DNA from: Desulfobulbaceae bacterium
GTDB lineage: Bacteria; Desulfobacterota; Desulfobulbia; Desulfobulbales; SURF-16
Length of the DNA: 6,111 nucleotides
Assembly: GCA_021160685.1 (NCBI GenBank)
Contig: JAGHCC010000411.1
Span: 1 to 6,111, forward strand
Direction: 5' to 3'
Below are positions 1 to 5,594 of the stretch, in pieces; the first letter of the stretch is position 1; each line of letters opens with the position of its first letter. The notes beneath the pieces are model-generated. The model saw only the letters and a list, made by a program, of their open reading frames with translations, ran no database searches and had not been told where the DNA came from. Position numbers and translations under genes: made by a program.

Positions 1-1
1 G

Positions 2-787
2 AAGAACAGAAAACATGTTGAACTCATCGTTCAGCGCATGCGCTGGATAAGAAGGCTTGCCGGCGCCAAAACCATCGGACTGGCGGGCCAGCTCGGACCG
101 ATCTTTTCCCGGCGCCACAATATCCCCATGGAGCCTCCTCTGTTTGACAGTATTAACGGAAACATTTTCAGTATTCACGAGGCGGTCAGATGGGTAGGGA
201 ACCAGAAACTCTCTTGCCTCCACAATCAAAAAATCACTGTGGTTGGCGGTGGAGAACTCGGCGTCACCCTGCAGGAGTATTTGACCGGCCAGGGTTACCA
301 ATGAAATACCGTGTCCGTCCGTTATACACGACGGGCTGAAATCCTCCCCGTTAAGTCGGCTGAGAACATTGAATACCTTCAAAATGCCCATTTCGTTATC
401 AATCTTCTGCCAAAAGGGACGGACTTCCTGAACGCCAAACTACATGAATTCATCCCGCCCACGGCTGCCATCATCGATTTCTCCCGTCCGGCGATTTCGG
501 CCAATGCTCTACCCCAGACCCTCTATGCCGGCAACAAACTACGGCATTCCAACATGCGTTTTGTTTTTGCCCTGCCCGGTGGCTGGAAACAACAACAGCT
601 ACCCGCCTGTGCTCTACCCGCGATTCTTGCTGCCATGACAGGGAAAATCCATGACCAACTGGAACCATTCTGCCAACTTGCCCGCCAACAGGCCTTCAGC
701 ACGGCCCTTGTTGACACTCCAAAGGTTTATGCCGATCCTGTCCGCCGGCAACTCACCTCCATGTCCTATAACTTCAACAAAGGATAA
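2..787 (+). pseudogene. Rossmann-fold NAD(P)-dependent oxidoreductase-like gene, 5' truncated by the window and interrupted by an in-frame TGA
   Basis: One reading frame runs from the left edge to the TAA at 785-787 and is broken only by TGA at 302-304. There are 100 codons before the TGA and 160 after it, in the same frame, so this is a nonsense-type interruption rather than a frameshift. The two halves join into one domain. The first half ends in a dinucleotide-binding strand and glycine loop (VVGGGELG; the GxGxxG glycines lie at 245-262). The second half opens with a strand ending in a basic patch (RYTRRAE), as in NADP-binding shikimate-dehydrogenase or acyl-ACP-reductase-like proteins, followed by a strand with FVINLLPKG. 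The late segment LPACALPAILAAMTG is also reminiscent of acyl-ACP reductase-like proteins. I do not recognise the exact family and the substrate is unknown. The true start lies left of the window. A separate restart at GTG 311 is unlikely because no Shine-Dalgarno is suitably placed. It may be a pseudogene, a recent nonsense mutation, a sequencing error or, less likely, a recoded stop. There is no sign that it belongs to the ATPase operon. Confidence 0.55.
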
Positions 788-1064
788 AAAAAACATCCCC
801 CCTTTAAATCAAGATTTTCTGACAAACAGGAGCTGAATTCATTAGAAAATTTTAAAAATTATGGTAGATTGTAATTTCACCTCAACACATCAGGACGCTT
901 TGACAAAATAAAAAACAACTTCAAGCTAAGGAACTCGGCAAAAAATAATTAAACCATCCTACTTGTCCTTTTTTCTGAGTTCCTAATTTCGCAATCCTCG
1001 CCTCCAGTCCAACAACGACCGGCGGGAATGGCACACAGGCCTTTTAAAACCTCGGGAGACTTCA
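788..1064. other. AT-rich non-coding region upstream of the ATPase operon
   Basis: This stretch contains no credible coding sequence and all frames are broken by frequent stops. It should hold the operon promoter, but I cannot place one with confidence. A perfect TTGACA lies at 900-905 without a convincing -10 box 16-18 bases downstream, and a TGTAAT at 870-875 lacks a -35 partner. The dominant structure is the inverted repeat at 929-984, described separately. The stretch ends in the atpD ribosome binding site. Confidence 0.7.
929..984. repeat. Long bulged inverted repeat upstream of atpD
   Basis: The left arm AGGAACTC (929-936) is the exact reverse complement of GAGTTCCT (977-984). Pairing continues inward with a G-T pair (937/976), a G-C pair (938/975), one bulged C (939) and six A-T pairs (940-945 with 969-974). 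This gives a stem of about 16 base pairs around a 23-base loop. It lies about 80 bases before atpD. The run of Ts is inside the stem rather than after it, so it is not a standard terminator for rightward transcription. It could be a leader hairpin, an operator-like palindrome, or a copy of a dispersed palindromic element. Confidence 0.65.
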
Positions 1065-1067
1065 TTG
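1054..1067 (+). promoter_or_regulatory. Ribosome binding site and TTG start of atpD
   Basis: GGGAG at 1054-1058 lies six bases before TTG at 1065-1067. No in-frame ATG, GTG or TTG lies just upstream. Starting here gives an N-terminus of about 13 residues before the conserved GNIVAVNGSVVDV strand, which is normal for beta subunits. The TTG start is therefore supported by both the Shine-Dalgarno and family alignment from memory. A TTG start on the first gene may lower its translation. Confidence 0.7.
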
Positions 1068-2462
1068 ACAACTGGTCCGGCAAGCGAAAAACAGCCTCAA
1101 TTCCAAGGGAATATCGTTGCCGTTAACGGCAGCGTGGTTGATGTCTGTTTCGAAGGATCTCTTCCCAACCTGCGCAATATGCTGGTGACTGGTGAAAACG
1201 AGCGGATCATCATGGAGGTGGCAGCCCATCTCAGCAAAACGGTTATCCGCGCCATTGCCCTGACACCCACAGCCGGGCTTGGCCGCGGAGAGAGTGTCAC
1301 CGACCAGGGCGGGCCACTAACCATGCCCGTAGGAGAAAGTCTGCTTGGCCGCATGCTGAATGTCTTTGGCCAACCCATAGATTCCGGCCCACCTCTGGAC
1401 AGGGAAATAGAAAAAAGACCCATTTACCGAAATCCCGTTCCGCTTTCCAGCCGCATAGTTCAATCGGAAATCTTTGAAACCGGCATTAAAATCATCGATC
1501 TCCTGACCCCCCTGGAAAAAGGAGGCAAGGCCGGCCTCTTTGGCGGAGCCGGGGTCGGCAAAACCGTAATCATCACCGAGATGATCAACAATATGGTGGG
1601 CAGCTATGAAGGTGTCAGTCTTTTCTGCGGGATTGGCGAACGCTGCCGGGAAGCCGAGGAACTGTACCGGGACATGAAACAGGCCGGCGTGCTGCATAAA
1701 ACCGCCATGATCTTCGGTCAGATGAATGAACCCTCGGGCGCTCGTTTTAAAATCGGCCATGCCGCCCTGACTCTGGCTGAATATTTCCGCGATACCAAAA
1801 GAAAAGATGTCCTGCTTCTGATAGACAACATTTTCCGCTTCATCCAGGCCGGCTCGGAAGTCTCCGGCCTGATGGGACGCATTCCCTCCCATGTCGGGTA
1901 TCAACCCACCCTGGCCTCGGAGCTGGCCGAACTGGAAGAACGTATCTGTTCCACCATCTCAGGATCCATCACCTCGGTCCAGGCGGTTTACGTTCCCGCC
2001 GATGATTTCACCGACCCGGCGGCGTCACATGTGTTTTCCCATTTATCGGCCTCTGTCGTTCTCTCCCGTAAACGGGCCAGCCAGGGATTTTATCCGGCCG
2101 TTGACCCCCTTGCCTCAAATTCCAGCATGCTGACCCCGGACATTGTTTCGAAAAAACATTACCAGGTGGTGCAGGCAGTGCGAAAAACCCTTTCCGACTA
2201 CGAGGACTTAAAGGATATCATTGCCATGCTTGGTCTTGAGGAGCTCTCGGGTGATGACCGGCGCACTGTTGCCATTGCCAGGAGGCTTGAACGATTTCTG
2301 ACCCAGCCTTTTTTTACAACCCAGCAGTTTACCGGCATGACCGGCAAGCGGGTCCATCTACCACGGACCATTGAAGGCTGTGAGCGTATTTTAAACGGTG
2401 ATTTCCTGAAGATCCCCGAACAGTCACTTTACATGATCGGCTCAATTGAGGAGGCCGACTGA
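1065..2462 (+). CDS. atpD: N-type ATPase F1 beta subunit (catalytic)
   Basis: This is the catalytic subunit of the F1 head, where ATP is hydrolysed or made at the alpha-beta interface on the cytoplasmic side. Its 465 residues match the family length. The N-terminal beta-barrel (about 14-90) contains IVAVNGSVVDV. The nucleotide domain has the P-loop GGAGVGKT at 160-167 with K166 and T167, the catalytic-glutamate segment GERCREAEEL with E192 and R193, and the Walker B strand LLLIDN ending at D254-N255. VGYQPTLA follows at 277-284, and Y343 in GFYPAVDPL corresponds to the adenine-pocket tyrosine. The C-terminal helical domain carries EELSGDD at 392-398 in place of the usual DELSEED torque loop. 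GERCREAEE instead of the housekeeping GERTREGND fits the N-ATPase beta clade as I know it. It is the first gene of the operon, and its TGA shares one base with the atpC start. All key residues look intact. Confidence 0.95.
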   Translation: MTTGPASEKQPQFQGNIVAVNGSVVDVCFEGSLPNLRNMLVTGENERIIMEVAAHLSKTVIRAIALTPTAGLGRGESVTDQGGPLTMPVGESLLGRMLNVFGQPIDSGPPLDREIEKRPIYRNPVPLSSRIVQSEIFETGIKIIDLLTPLEKGGKAGLFGGAGVGKTVIITEMINNMVGSYEGVSLFCGIGERCREAEELYRDMKQAGVLHKTAMIFGQMNEPSGARFKIGHAALTLAEYFRDTKRKDVLLLIDNIFRFIQAGSEVSGLMGRIPSHVGYQPTLASELAELEERICSTISGSITSVQAVYVPADDFTDPAASHVFSHLSASVVLSRKRASQGFYPAVDPLASNSSMLTPDIVSKKHYQVVQAVRKTLSDYEDLKDIIAMLGLEELSGDDRRTVAIARRLERFLTQPFFTTQQFTGMTGKRVHLPRTIEGCERILNGDFLKIPEQSLYMIGSIEEAD

Positions 2463-2866
2463 TGGAAAAAACCTTGATGTCCGTCTCTATTTTTCTGCCA
2501 ACCGAGGTTTTTCTTGAAAAAGACGGAATCCGGAAAGTGATTACCGAGGGCATGGAAGGCTGGTTCACCCTGCTGCCTGAGCATATCGATTATGTCGCCA
2601 TTCTGACGCCCTCCATTCTTACCCTGGAGGACCACAACCGGGAAACACGTTACTTTGCCGTGGATCACGGCACCCTGGTAAAACGGGGAAAACAGGTTTT
2701 CATCTCCACACGGAGGGCCATTCGCGGCAAAAACCTTGACAGCCTTGCCCATGTCGTGGAAAAGGAATTAACAGCCATGGATGATCTGGAAAAGAAAGCC
2801 CGCTCTGTTCTTGTTGGCATGGAGCATTCGATCATGCAGCGTTTTGCTGAGTTAAACAAAATGTAA
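2462..2866 (+). CDS. atpC: N-type ATPase F1 epsilon subunit
   Basis: Epsilon belongs to the central stalk and links gamma to the c ring. In ordinary F-ATPases it can also inhibit ATP hydrolysis. The 134-residue product has the epsilon N-terminal beta-sandwich (about 5-88), recognisable by EGMEGWFTLLPEHIDYVAILTP, a diverged form of the usual EGxxGxLPxHxPxxxxLxPG. A charged helical C-terminus (about 90-134) may correspond to the two-helix domain. The ATG shares one base with the atpD TGA, and GAGGAGG at 2448-2454 lies seven bases upstream, so translation is strongly coupled. Unlike in housekeeping operons, epsilon here follows beta at the start of the operon rather than ending it, which is typical of N-ATPases. 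A palindrome begins three bases after its stop. Confidence 0.9.
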   Translation: MEKTLMSVSIFLPTEVFLEKDGIRKVITEGMEGWFTLLPEHIDYVAILTPSILTLEDHNRETRYFAVDHGTLVKRGKQVFISTRRAIRGKNLDSLAHVVEKELTAMDDLEKKARSVLVGMEHSIMQRFAELNKM

Positions 2867-2868
2867 AT

Positions 2869-2931
2869 TCTCTCACAGAGACACAGAGTTATTTTATTTT
2901 TTCTCTGTGAACTCTGCGTCTCTGTGAGAGA
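2869..2931. repeat. Palindromic CTCTGTG-type repeat element between atpC and atpQ
   Basis: The arms 2869-2890 and 2910-2931 are reverse complements over 21 of 22 positions, with the single mismatch at A2883/C2917. They flank a 19-base AT-rich loop that itself carries a further CTCTGTG (2903-2909). The arms are built from the simple motif TCTCTGTGAGAGA and its complement. Perfect arms of this length resemble dispersed palindromic repeats (REP- or MITE-like) found next to gene ends in many environmental bacterial genomes. It is not followed by a T run, so it is not a classic terminator, though the hairpin may affect mRNA stability or downstream expression. Confidence 0.8.
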
Positions 2932-2979
2932 TAAACTTTAACTACAATCAACCTGCACTGGTCGAATATTTTTAAAATA

Positions 2980-3279
2980 ATGAAAACCACATCAACACCA
3001 CAAAAAGAACCGCTGCCAAAGATTATTGACGATAAAGTCAAACAGCGGCAAAAGGCGCAACGGGAAAAACAGCAAACCATTTTTTTCGGTTTCGGCACCT
3101 TCGGCATGGTCGGCTGGTCGGTTGCTATCCCCACATTGCTGGCCACGCTTGTCGGCCGTTGGCTGGACACCTTGCGGCCATGGCCATTTTCCTGGACCCT
3201 GACCGGATTGTTCACCGGGCTCATGGCGGGAATTTTCATTGCCGCCAAATGGGTTAAAAGCAAAGGAAGGACGGAGTAA
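2980..3279 (+). CDS. atpQ: N-type ATPase accessory membrane protein AtpQ (AtpI-like)
   Basis: This is a small membrane protein of 99 residues in the position of atpQ in N-ATPase operons. It has a charged, basic N-terminus (about 9-32), a first membrane segment (about 37-60) ending in VGRWLD at 58-63, and a second segment (about 71-90). The GxWLD-type turn between two helices is the hallmark of AtpI-like (gene 1) proteins, which assist c-ring assembly in ordinary F-ATPases. A similar role is likely but is an inference. The start is ATG 2980. No Shine-Dalgarno is visible upstream, and the preceding bases are an AT-rich run. The frame is open back to 2935 but offers no ATG, GTG or TTG start. The gene follows the palindromic element and is separated from atpR by three bases. 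Confidence 0.82.
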   Translation: MKTTSTPQKEPLPKIIDDKVKQRQKAQREKQQTIFFGFGTFGMVGWSVAIPTLLATLVGRWLDTLRPWPFSWTLTGLFTGLMAGIFIAAKWVKSKGRTE

Positions 3280-3282
3280 ACG

Positions 3283-3606
3283 ATGTCAGGCTCTCCGTCA
3301 TTTCCACAGCTCTTCCTCCTGTTTCTAGCGGGAATGGGATTTGGCCTGTTTTATTTCGGCGGTCTCTGGCTGACCCTGCAAAAACTCGCTCACCGGCAGA
3401 GCTGGACATTATGGCTGGGGATCAGTTTTATTCTGCGTCTTGCTGTCGTGCTGAGTGGATTTTTCCTGCTCATGCAGGGAAACTGGCTTAAACTTGTAGC
3501 CCTGACCACGGGCTTTATTGTCACCCGTATCGTTATGATCAAACGAATCAAGAAAATTTCGTACAAAACTTCCGGGCCGACAGGACAGGAGAGCTCCAAA
3601 CCATGA
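3283..3606 (+). CDS. atpR: N-type ATPase membrane protein AtpR
   Basis: AtpR is found only in N-ATPase operons, and its exact function is not settled. It has been proposed to act with the c subunit, possibly in ring assembly. The 107-residue protein has three predicted membrane segments (about 8-31, 41-63 and 68-85). The first contains GLFYFGGLWLTL, a motif I associate with this family. R52 sits within the second segment (FILRLAVVLSG), the kind of buried arginine that could pair with a c-ring carboxylate. The C-terminus is basic and then polar. GGAG at 3273-3276 lies six bases before the ATG. The stop TGA overlaps the atpB start as ATGA. Identification rests on position and the first-helix motif. 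Confidence 0.8.
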   Translation: MSGSPSFPQLFLLFLAGMGFGLFYFGGLWLTLQKLAHRQSWTLWLGISFILRLAVVLSGFFLLMQGNWLKLVALTTGFIVTRIVMIKRIKKISYKTSGPTGQESSKP

Positions 3607-4322
3607 AGCTTTCACCGGACCAATACATCCTTTTTGACTGGGGTTGGGGCAGACTCAACAGCACCATCTGCTTCACCTGGCTCATCATTGTTCTGCTGGC
3701 CGGAACCGCCCGGCTGATCACCCGCAACCTGTCAACCAGCGCCACCATGTCAGGTTCCCAGAACCTTCTCGAAGTCGTGGTCAGTTTCATCAGCAGTCAA
3801 ATCCGGGAAACAATCCACCGGGACCCGGCGCCGCTTCTGCCCTTTGTCGGCACTTTATTTCTTTTCATCTTTGTCGCCAATGTTCTGGCCATTATTCCTT
3901 TTTATATACCACCCACGGCGTCTTTGTCCACCACCACGGCCCTTGCCCTGTGCGTTTTCCTGGCCGTGCCTTTCTTCGGGCTTTCGAGCCGAAGTATGAA
4001 AAGTTATCTCAGCGACTACATCAAACCGACGATCTTCATGTTTCCATTTAATATCCTGGGTGAAATTTCCCGGACTTTTGCTCTAGCCGTGCGTCTTTAC
4101 GGCAACATGATGAGCGGATCCGTCCTCGGCCTGGTTATTCTCTCCGTGATTCCCTTCATCTTTCCCGTTCTGCTGCAGTTGCTCGGGCTTTTGACCGGAG
4201 TGATCCAGGCCTATATCTTTGCCATCCTGGCAATGGTTTATATTGCGGCAGCTTTGAAAAAAGAAGATAGAGAAGGGAAAGAAGTAAAGAAGGTAGAGGA
4301 AATAAAAAATCTAAAGAACTAA
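3603..4322 (+). CDS. atpB: N-type ATPase Fo subunit a (ion channel)
   Basis: Subunit a forms the two ion half-channels against the c ring in the membrane. The 239-residue protein has about five hydrophobic segments (roughly 20-40, 78-101, 108-127, 143-183 and 184-217). The hallmark segment ALAVRLYGNMMSG contains R164, equivalent to the essential arginine R210 of E. coli subunit a. GVIQAYIFAILAMVYI at about 199-214 contains Q202, matching the conserved glutamine of the last helix. The ATG overlaps the atpR stop, and AGGAGAG at 3587-3593 is a good ribosome binding site. The last 21 residues form a purine-rich, highly charged lysine and glutamate tail (KKEDREGKEVKK and on), which is unusual next to the hydrophobic core and is discussed as a finding. 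Confidence 0.93.
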   Translation: MKLSPDQYILFDWGWGRLNSTICFTWLIIVLLAGTARLITRNLSTSATMSGSQNLLEVVVSFISSQIRETIHRDPAPLLPFVGTLFLFIFVANVLAIIPFYIPPTASLSTTTALALCVFLAVPFFGLSSRSMKSYLSDYIKPTIFMFPFNILGEISRTFALAVRLYGNMMSGSVLGLVILSVIPFIFPVLLQLLGLLTGVIQAYIFAILAMVYIAAALKKEDREGKEVKKVEEIKNLKN

Positions 4323-4327
4323 GGAGG
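4321..4327 (+). promoter_or_regulatory. Strong Shine-Dalgarno of atpE
   Basis: AAGGAGG overlaps the last two bases of the atpB stop TAA and lies four bases before the atpE ATG. It is the best match to the anti-Shine-Dalgarno in the window. A strong site here fits the need for many c subunits per enzyme. Confidence 0.75.
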
Positions 4328-4331
4328 AAAA

Positions 4332-4613
4332 ATGGGCACAATCGAACTTATCGCCGTGGTTTCAATTTTTTCAGCCGCATTTGCGATTGCCATCGGCTCA
4401 ATCGGCTCGGCCTTTGGCGAGGCCATGGCCGCGTCCACGGCCCTGCGCTCCATTGCCCAGCAGCCGGACCATACAGGCGCCATCACCCGAACCCTGTTTG
4501 TCGCCATGGCCATGATTGAATCCACGGCCATCTATGCCTTTGTGGTCTCCATGATTCTCATTTTTGCCAATCCCTTCTGGGATTATGTGATCCAACAGGC
4601 TGCCGGCAAATAA
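4332..4613 (+). CDS. atpE: N-type ATPase Fo subunit c (rotor ring)
   Basis: Subunit c is a two-helix hairpin that oligomerises into the rotor ring and carries the ion. The 93 residues form helix 1 (about 6-36, with the glycine/alanine series GSIGSAFGEAMAAS), a polar loop with AQQPD at 42-46, and helix 2 (about 52-79). The ion site in helix 2 is MIESTAIYAF, with E63 as the conserved carboxylate. S64, T65 and Y68 are spaced like E65, S66, T67 and Y70 of the Ilyobacter sodium-binding subunit. In helix 1, E30 takes the place of the sodium-ligand glutamine Q32, giving two carboxylates per site, a trait reported for N-ATPase c subunits. There is no signal peptide. It follows atpB by nine bases behind a strong Shine-Dalgarno, and its TAA shares one base with the atpF start. 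Confidence 0.94.
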   Translation: MGTIELIAVVSIFSAAFAIAIGSIGSAFGEAMAASTALRSIAQQPDHTGAITRTLFVAMAMIESTAIYAFVVSMILIFANPFWDYVIQQAAGK

Positions 4614-5365
4614 TGAGCATTGATTGGTTTACAGTTGCCGCCCAGATCATTAATTTTCTGATCCTGATCTGGCTGCTGAAAAAATTTCTTTACCGCCCCG
4701 TTCTCAACGCCATGGCAAAGCGCCAGGAAAATATTGCGGCCGCGCTGCGGGATGCCGAGGTGAAAGAAAACCAGGCCGAGAATGAAAAACAACGTTTTAT
4801 TGCTCTGCAGGAAGATATCAAAAAAGCAGCGGACAATGAGATCGTCAAGGCCAGGCAGGAAGCTGAAGTCATCCGGGACCACCTCCTGGCCGAGGCCCGA
4901 ACCGAGGCTGAAGCCCAACGGAAGAAATGGCTGCGGGAAATCGTCCGGGAAAAGGAACTCTTTCTGGAACAGACCAGCCGCATCATTGGCCGCCAGTTTG
5001 AAAAACTAGCTCGTAACGCCTTGGCTGATCTCGCCAATGAAAAACTTGAAAAACAAATCGTCACCGTATTTTTAAAAAAACTGGCCGCGGAAGAAAGCAA
5101 GCTGCGGCTGAGAACGCCGGCAACAGGCCAAAACATAGCCATCACAACTGCTTTTCCCCTGGAAGAAGGGTCACAGAATAAAATACGCTCCAAATGCGAA
5201 TCCCTGCTGGGCCCGGAGGGACGTCTCGAATTTATTCAGAACCCGGAACTGTTTGCCGGTATCTGCCTTGAAACAGAGGACAAGAAAATCAGCTGGAACC
5301 TCAATCACTATCTTGCCGACTTTCAGGACGAATTAAAGACTGCGCTGGGGGAAAATCATTTTTGA
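4613..5365 (+). CDS. atpF: N-type ATPase subunit b with a C-terminal delta/OSCP-like domain (peripheral stalk)
   Basis: The peripheral stalk holds the F1 head against rotation. This protein has 250 residues, against about 155-170 for an ordinary b. It has an N-terminal membrane anchor (about 4-26, beginning near FTVAAQIINFLILIWLL), then a long charged coiled coil (about 35-160) rich in Ala, Glu, Lys and Arg. The segment at about 173-245 looks like the C-terminal domain of delta/OSCP. ITTAFPLEEGSQNKI resembles the VTSAxPLxxxQ strand and helix start, and IQNPELFAGICLE resembles DPSLIGGxVxR. No separate delta gene lies between atpF and atpA, so this domain probably supplies the delta contact to alpha. 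Its ATG overlaps the atpE stop as TAATG, without a strong Shine-Dalgarno, so translational coupling is likely. The direct repeat at 5364-5387 starts within its stop codon. Confidence 0.9.
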   Translation: MSIDWFTVAAQIINFLILIWLLKKFLYRPVLNAMAKRQENIAAALRDAEVKENQAENEKQRFIALQEDIKKAADNEIVKARQEAEVIRDHLLAEARTEAEAQRKKWLREIVREKELFLEQTSRIIGRQFEKLARNALADLANEKLEKQIVTVFLKKLAAEESKLRLRTPATGQNIAITTAFPLEEGSQNKIRSKCESLLGPEGRLEFIQNPELFAGICLETEDKKISWNLNHYLADFQDELKTALGENHF

Positions 5366-5387
5366 TTTCGGAATGCGGATTTCGGAA
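5364..5387. repeat. Short direct repeat at the atpF stop
   Basis: GATTTCGGAA occurs at 5364-5373 and again at 5378-5387, with TGCG between. The first copy overlaps the last two bases of the atpF stop codon. It may be the edge of a larger dispersed repeat that begins the 229-base gap before atpA. Confidence 0.6.
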
Positions 5388-5412
5388 CTACGTGAATACT
5401 CTGTAACTTCTC

Positions 5413-5495
5413 AATAAGTGGTGGGATACCGACAACCTCCCCCTTTAATAAAGGGGGATTGAGGGGGATTTGTTTTTAGGTTGCCACCACTTATT
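5413..5495. repeat. Nested palindromic element between atpF and atpA
   Basis: The outer arms AATAAGTGGTGG (5413-5424) and CCACCACTTATT (5484-5495) are perfect complements over 12 bases. Inside them CAACCT (5433-5438) pairs with AGGTTG (5478-5483), with an eight-base bulge on the left side. The core is a hairpin, CCCCCTTT (5439-5446) with AAAGGGGG (5450-5457), with a three-base loop. GGGGGATT occurs twice in direct orientation at 5453-5460 and 5463-5470. The nested layout suggests a small mobile or REP-like palindrome rather than a simple terminator. The T run at 5473-5477 is too far from the core hairpin to make a standard intrinsic terminator. Confidence 0.75.
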
Positions 5496-5543
5496 AAAAA
5501 TTTACAATACTCTCATACAACAATTTGATATTGCACAATATTT

Positions 5544-5572
5544 TTTAAAATCTACAAAAATCATTTTATAAC
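5544..5572 (+). promoter_or_regulatory. Possible internal promoter upstream of atpA
   Basis: TATAAC at 5567-5572 matches five of six bases of the sigma-70 -10 box, and TTTAAA at 5544-5549 lies 17 bases upstream with four of six matches to the -35 box. The surrounding AT-rich sequence raises the chance of a false match. If real, it would support separate expression of the atpA part of the operon past the palindrome. A start site near 5579 would leave only a very short leader. Confidence 0.2.
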
Positions 5573-5594
5573 AAGAGAGACAAAGCATCCGACC

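Noticed and set aside
311..787. Independent gene starting at GTG 311
   Set aside because: It is in the same frame as the upstream half, begins mid-domain just before the second Rossmann strand, and has no Shine-Dalgarno; it is better read as the second half of the interrupted gene.
790..810. Partial copy of the CCCCCTTT element at the end of the interrupted gene (ATCCCCCCTTTAAATC)
   Set aside because: It has no matching AAAGGGGG arm nearby, and the similarity is too short to distinguish from chance.
900..928. TTGACA at 900-905 as the operon promoter -35 box
   Set aside because: No acceptable -10 box lies 16-18 bases downstream (AAGCTA region), so it is not called as a promoter.
1029..1046. 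TGGCAC at 1029-1034 as a sigma-54 -24 element
   Set aside because: The required GC of the -12 element is absent at the right distance; the sequence there is a T run.
1317..1904. 195-codon open frame on the minus strand
   Set aside because: It lies wholly antisense to the well-conserved atpD and shows no recognisable domain; it is a shadow of codon bias.
4690..5193. 167-codon open frame on the minus strand, rich in Ser and Arg
   Set aside because: It is antisense to the atpF coiled coil, and its low-complexity composition mirrors Ala/Glu/Lys codons on the other strand.
5439..5477. Rho-independent terminator between atpF and atpA
   Set aside because: The GC hairpin is followed by ATTGAGGGGGATTTG before any T run, so the terminator geometry is wrong; the nested arms point to a repeat.
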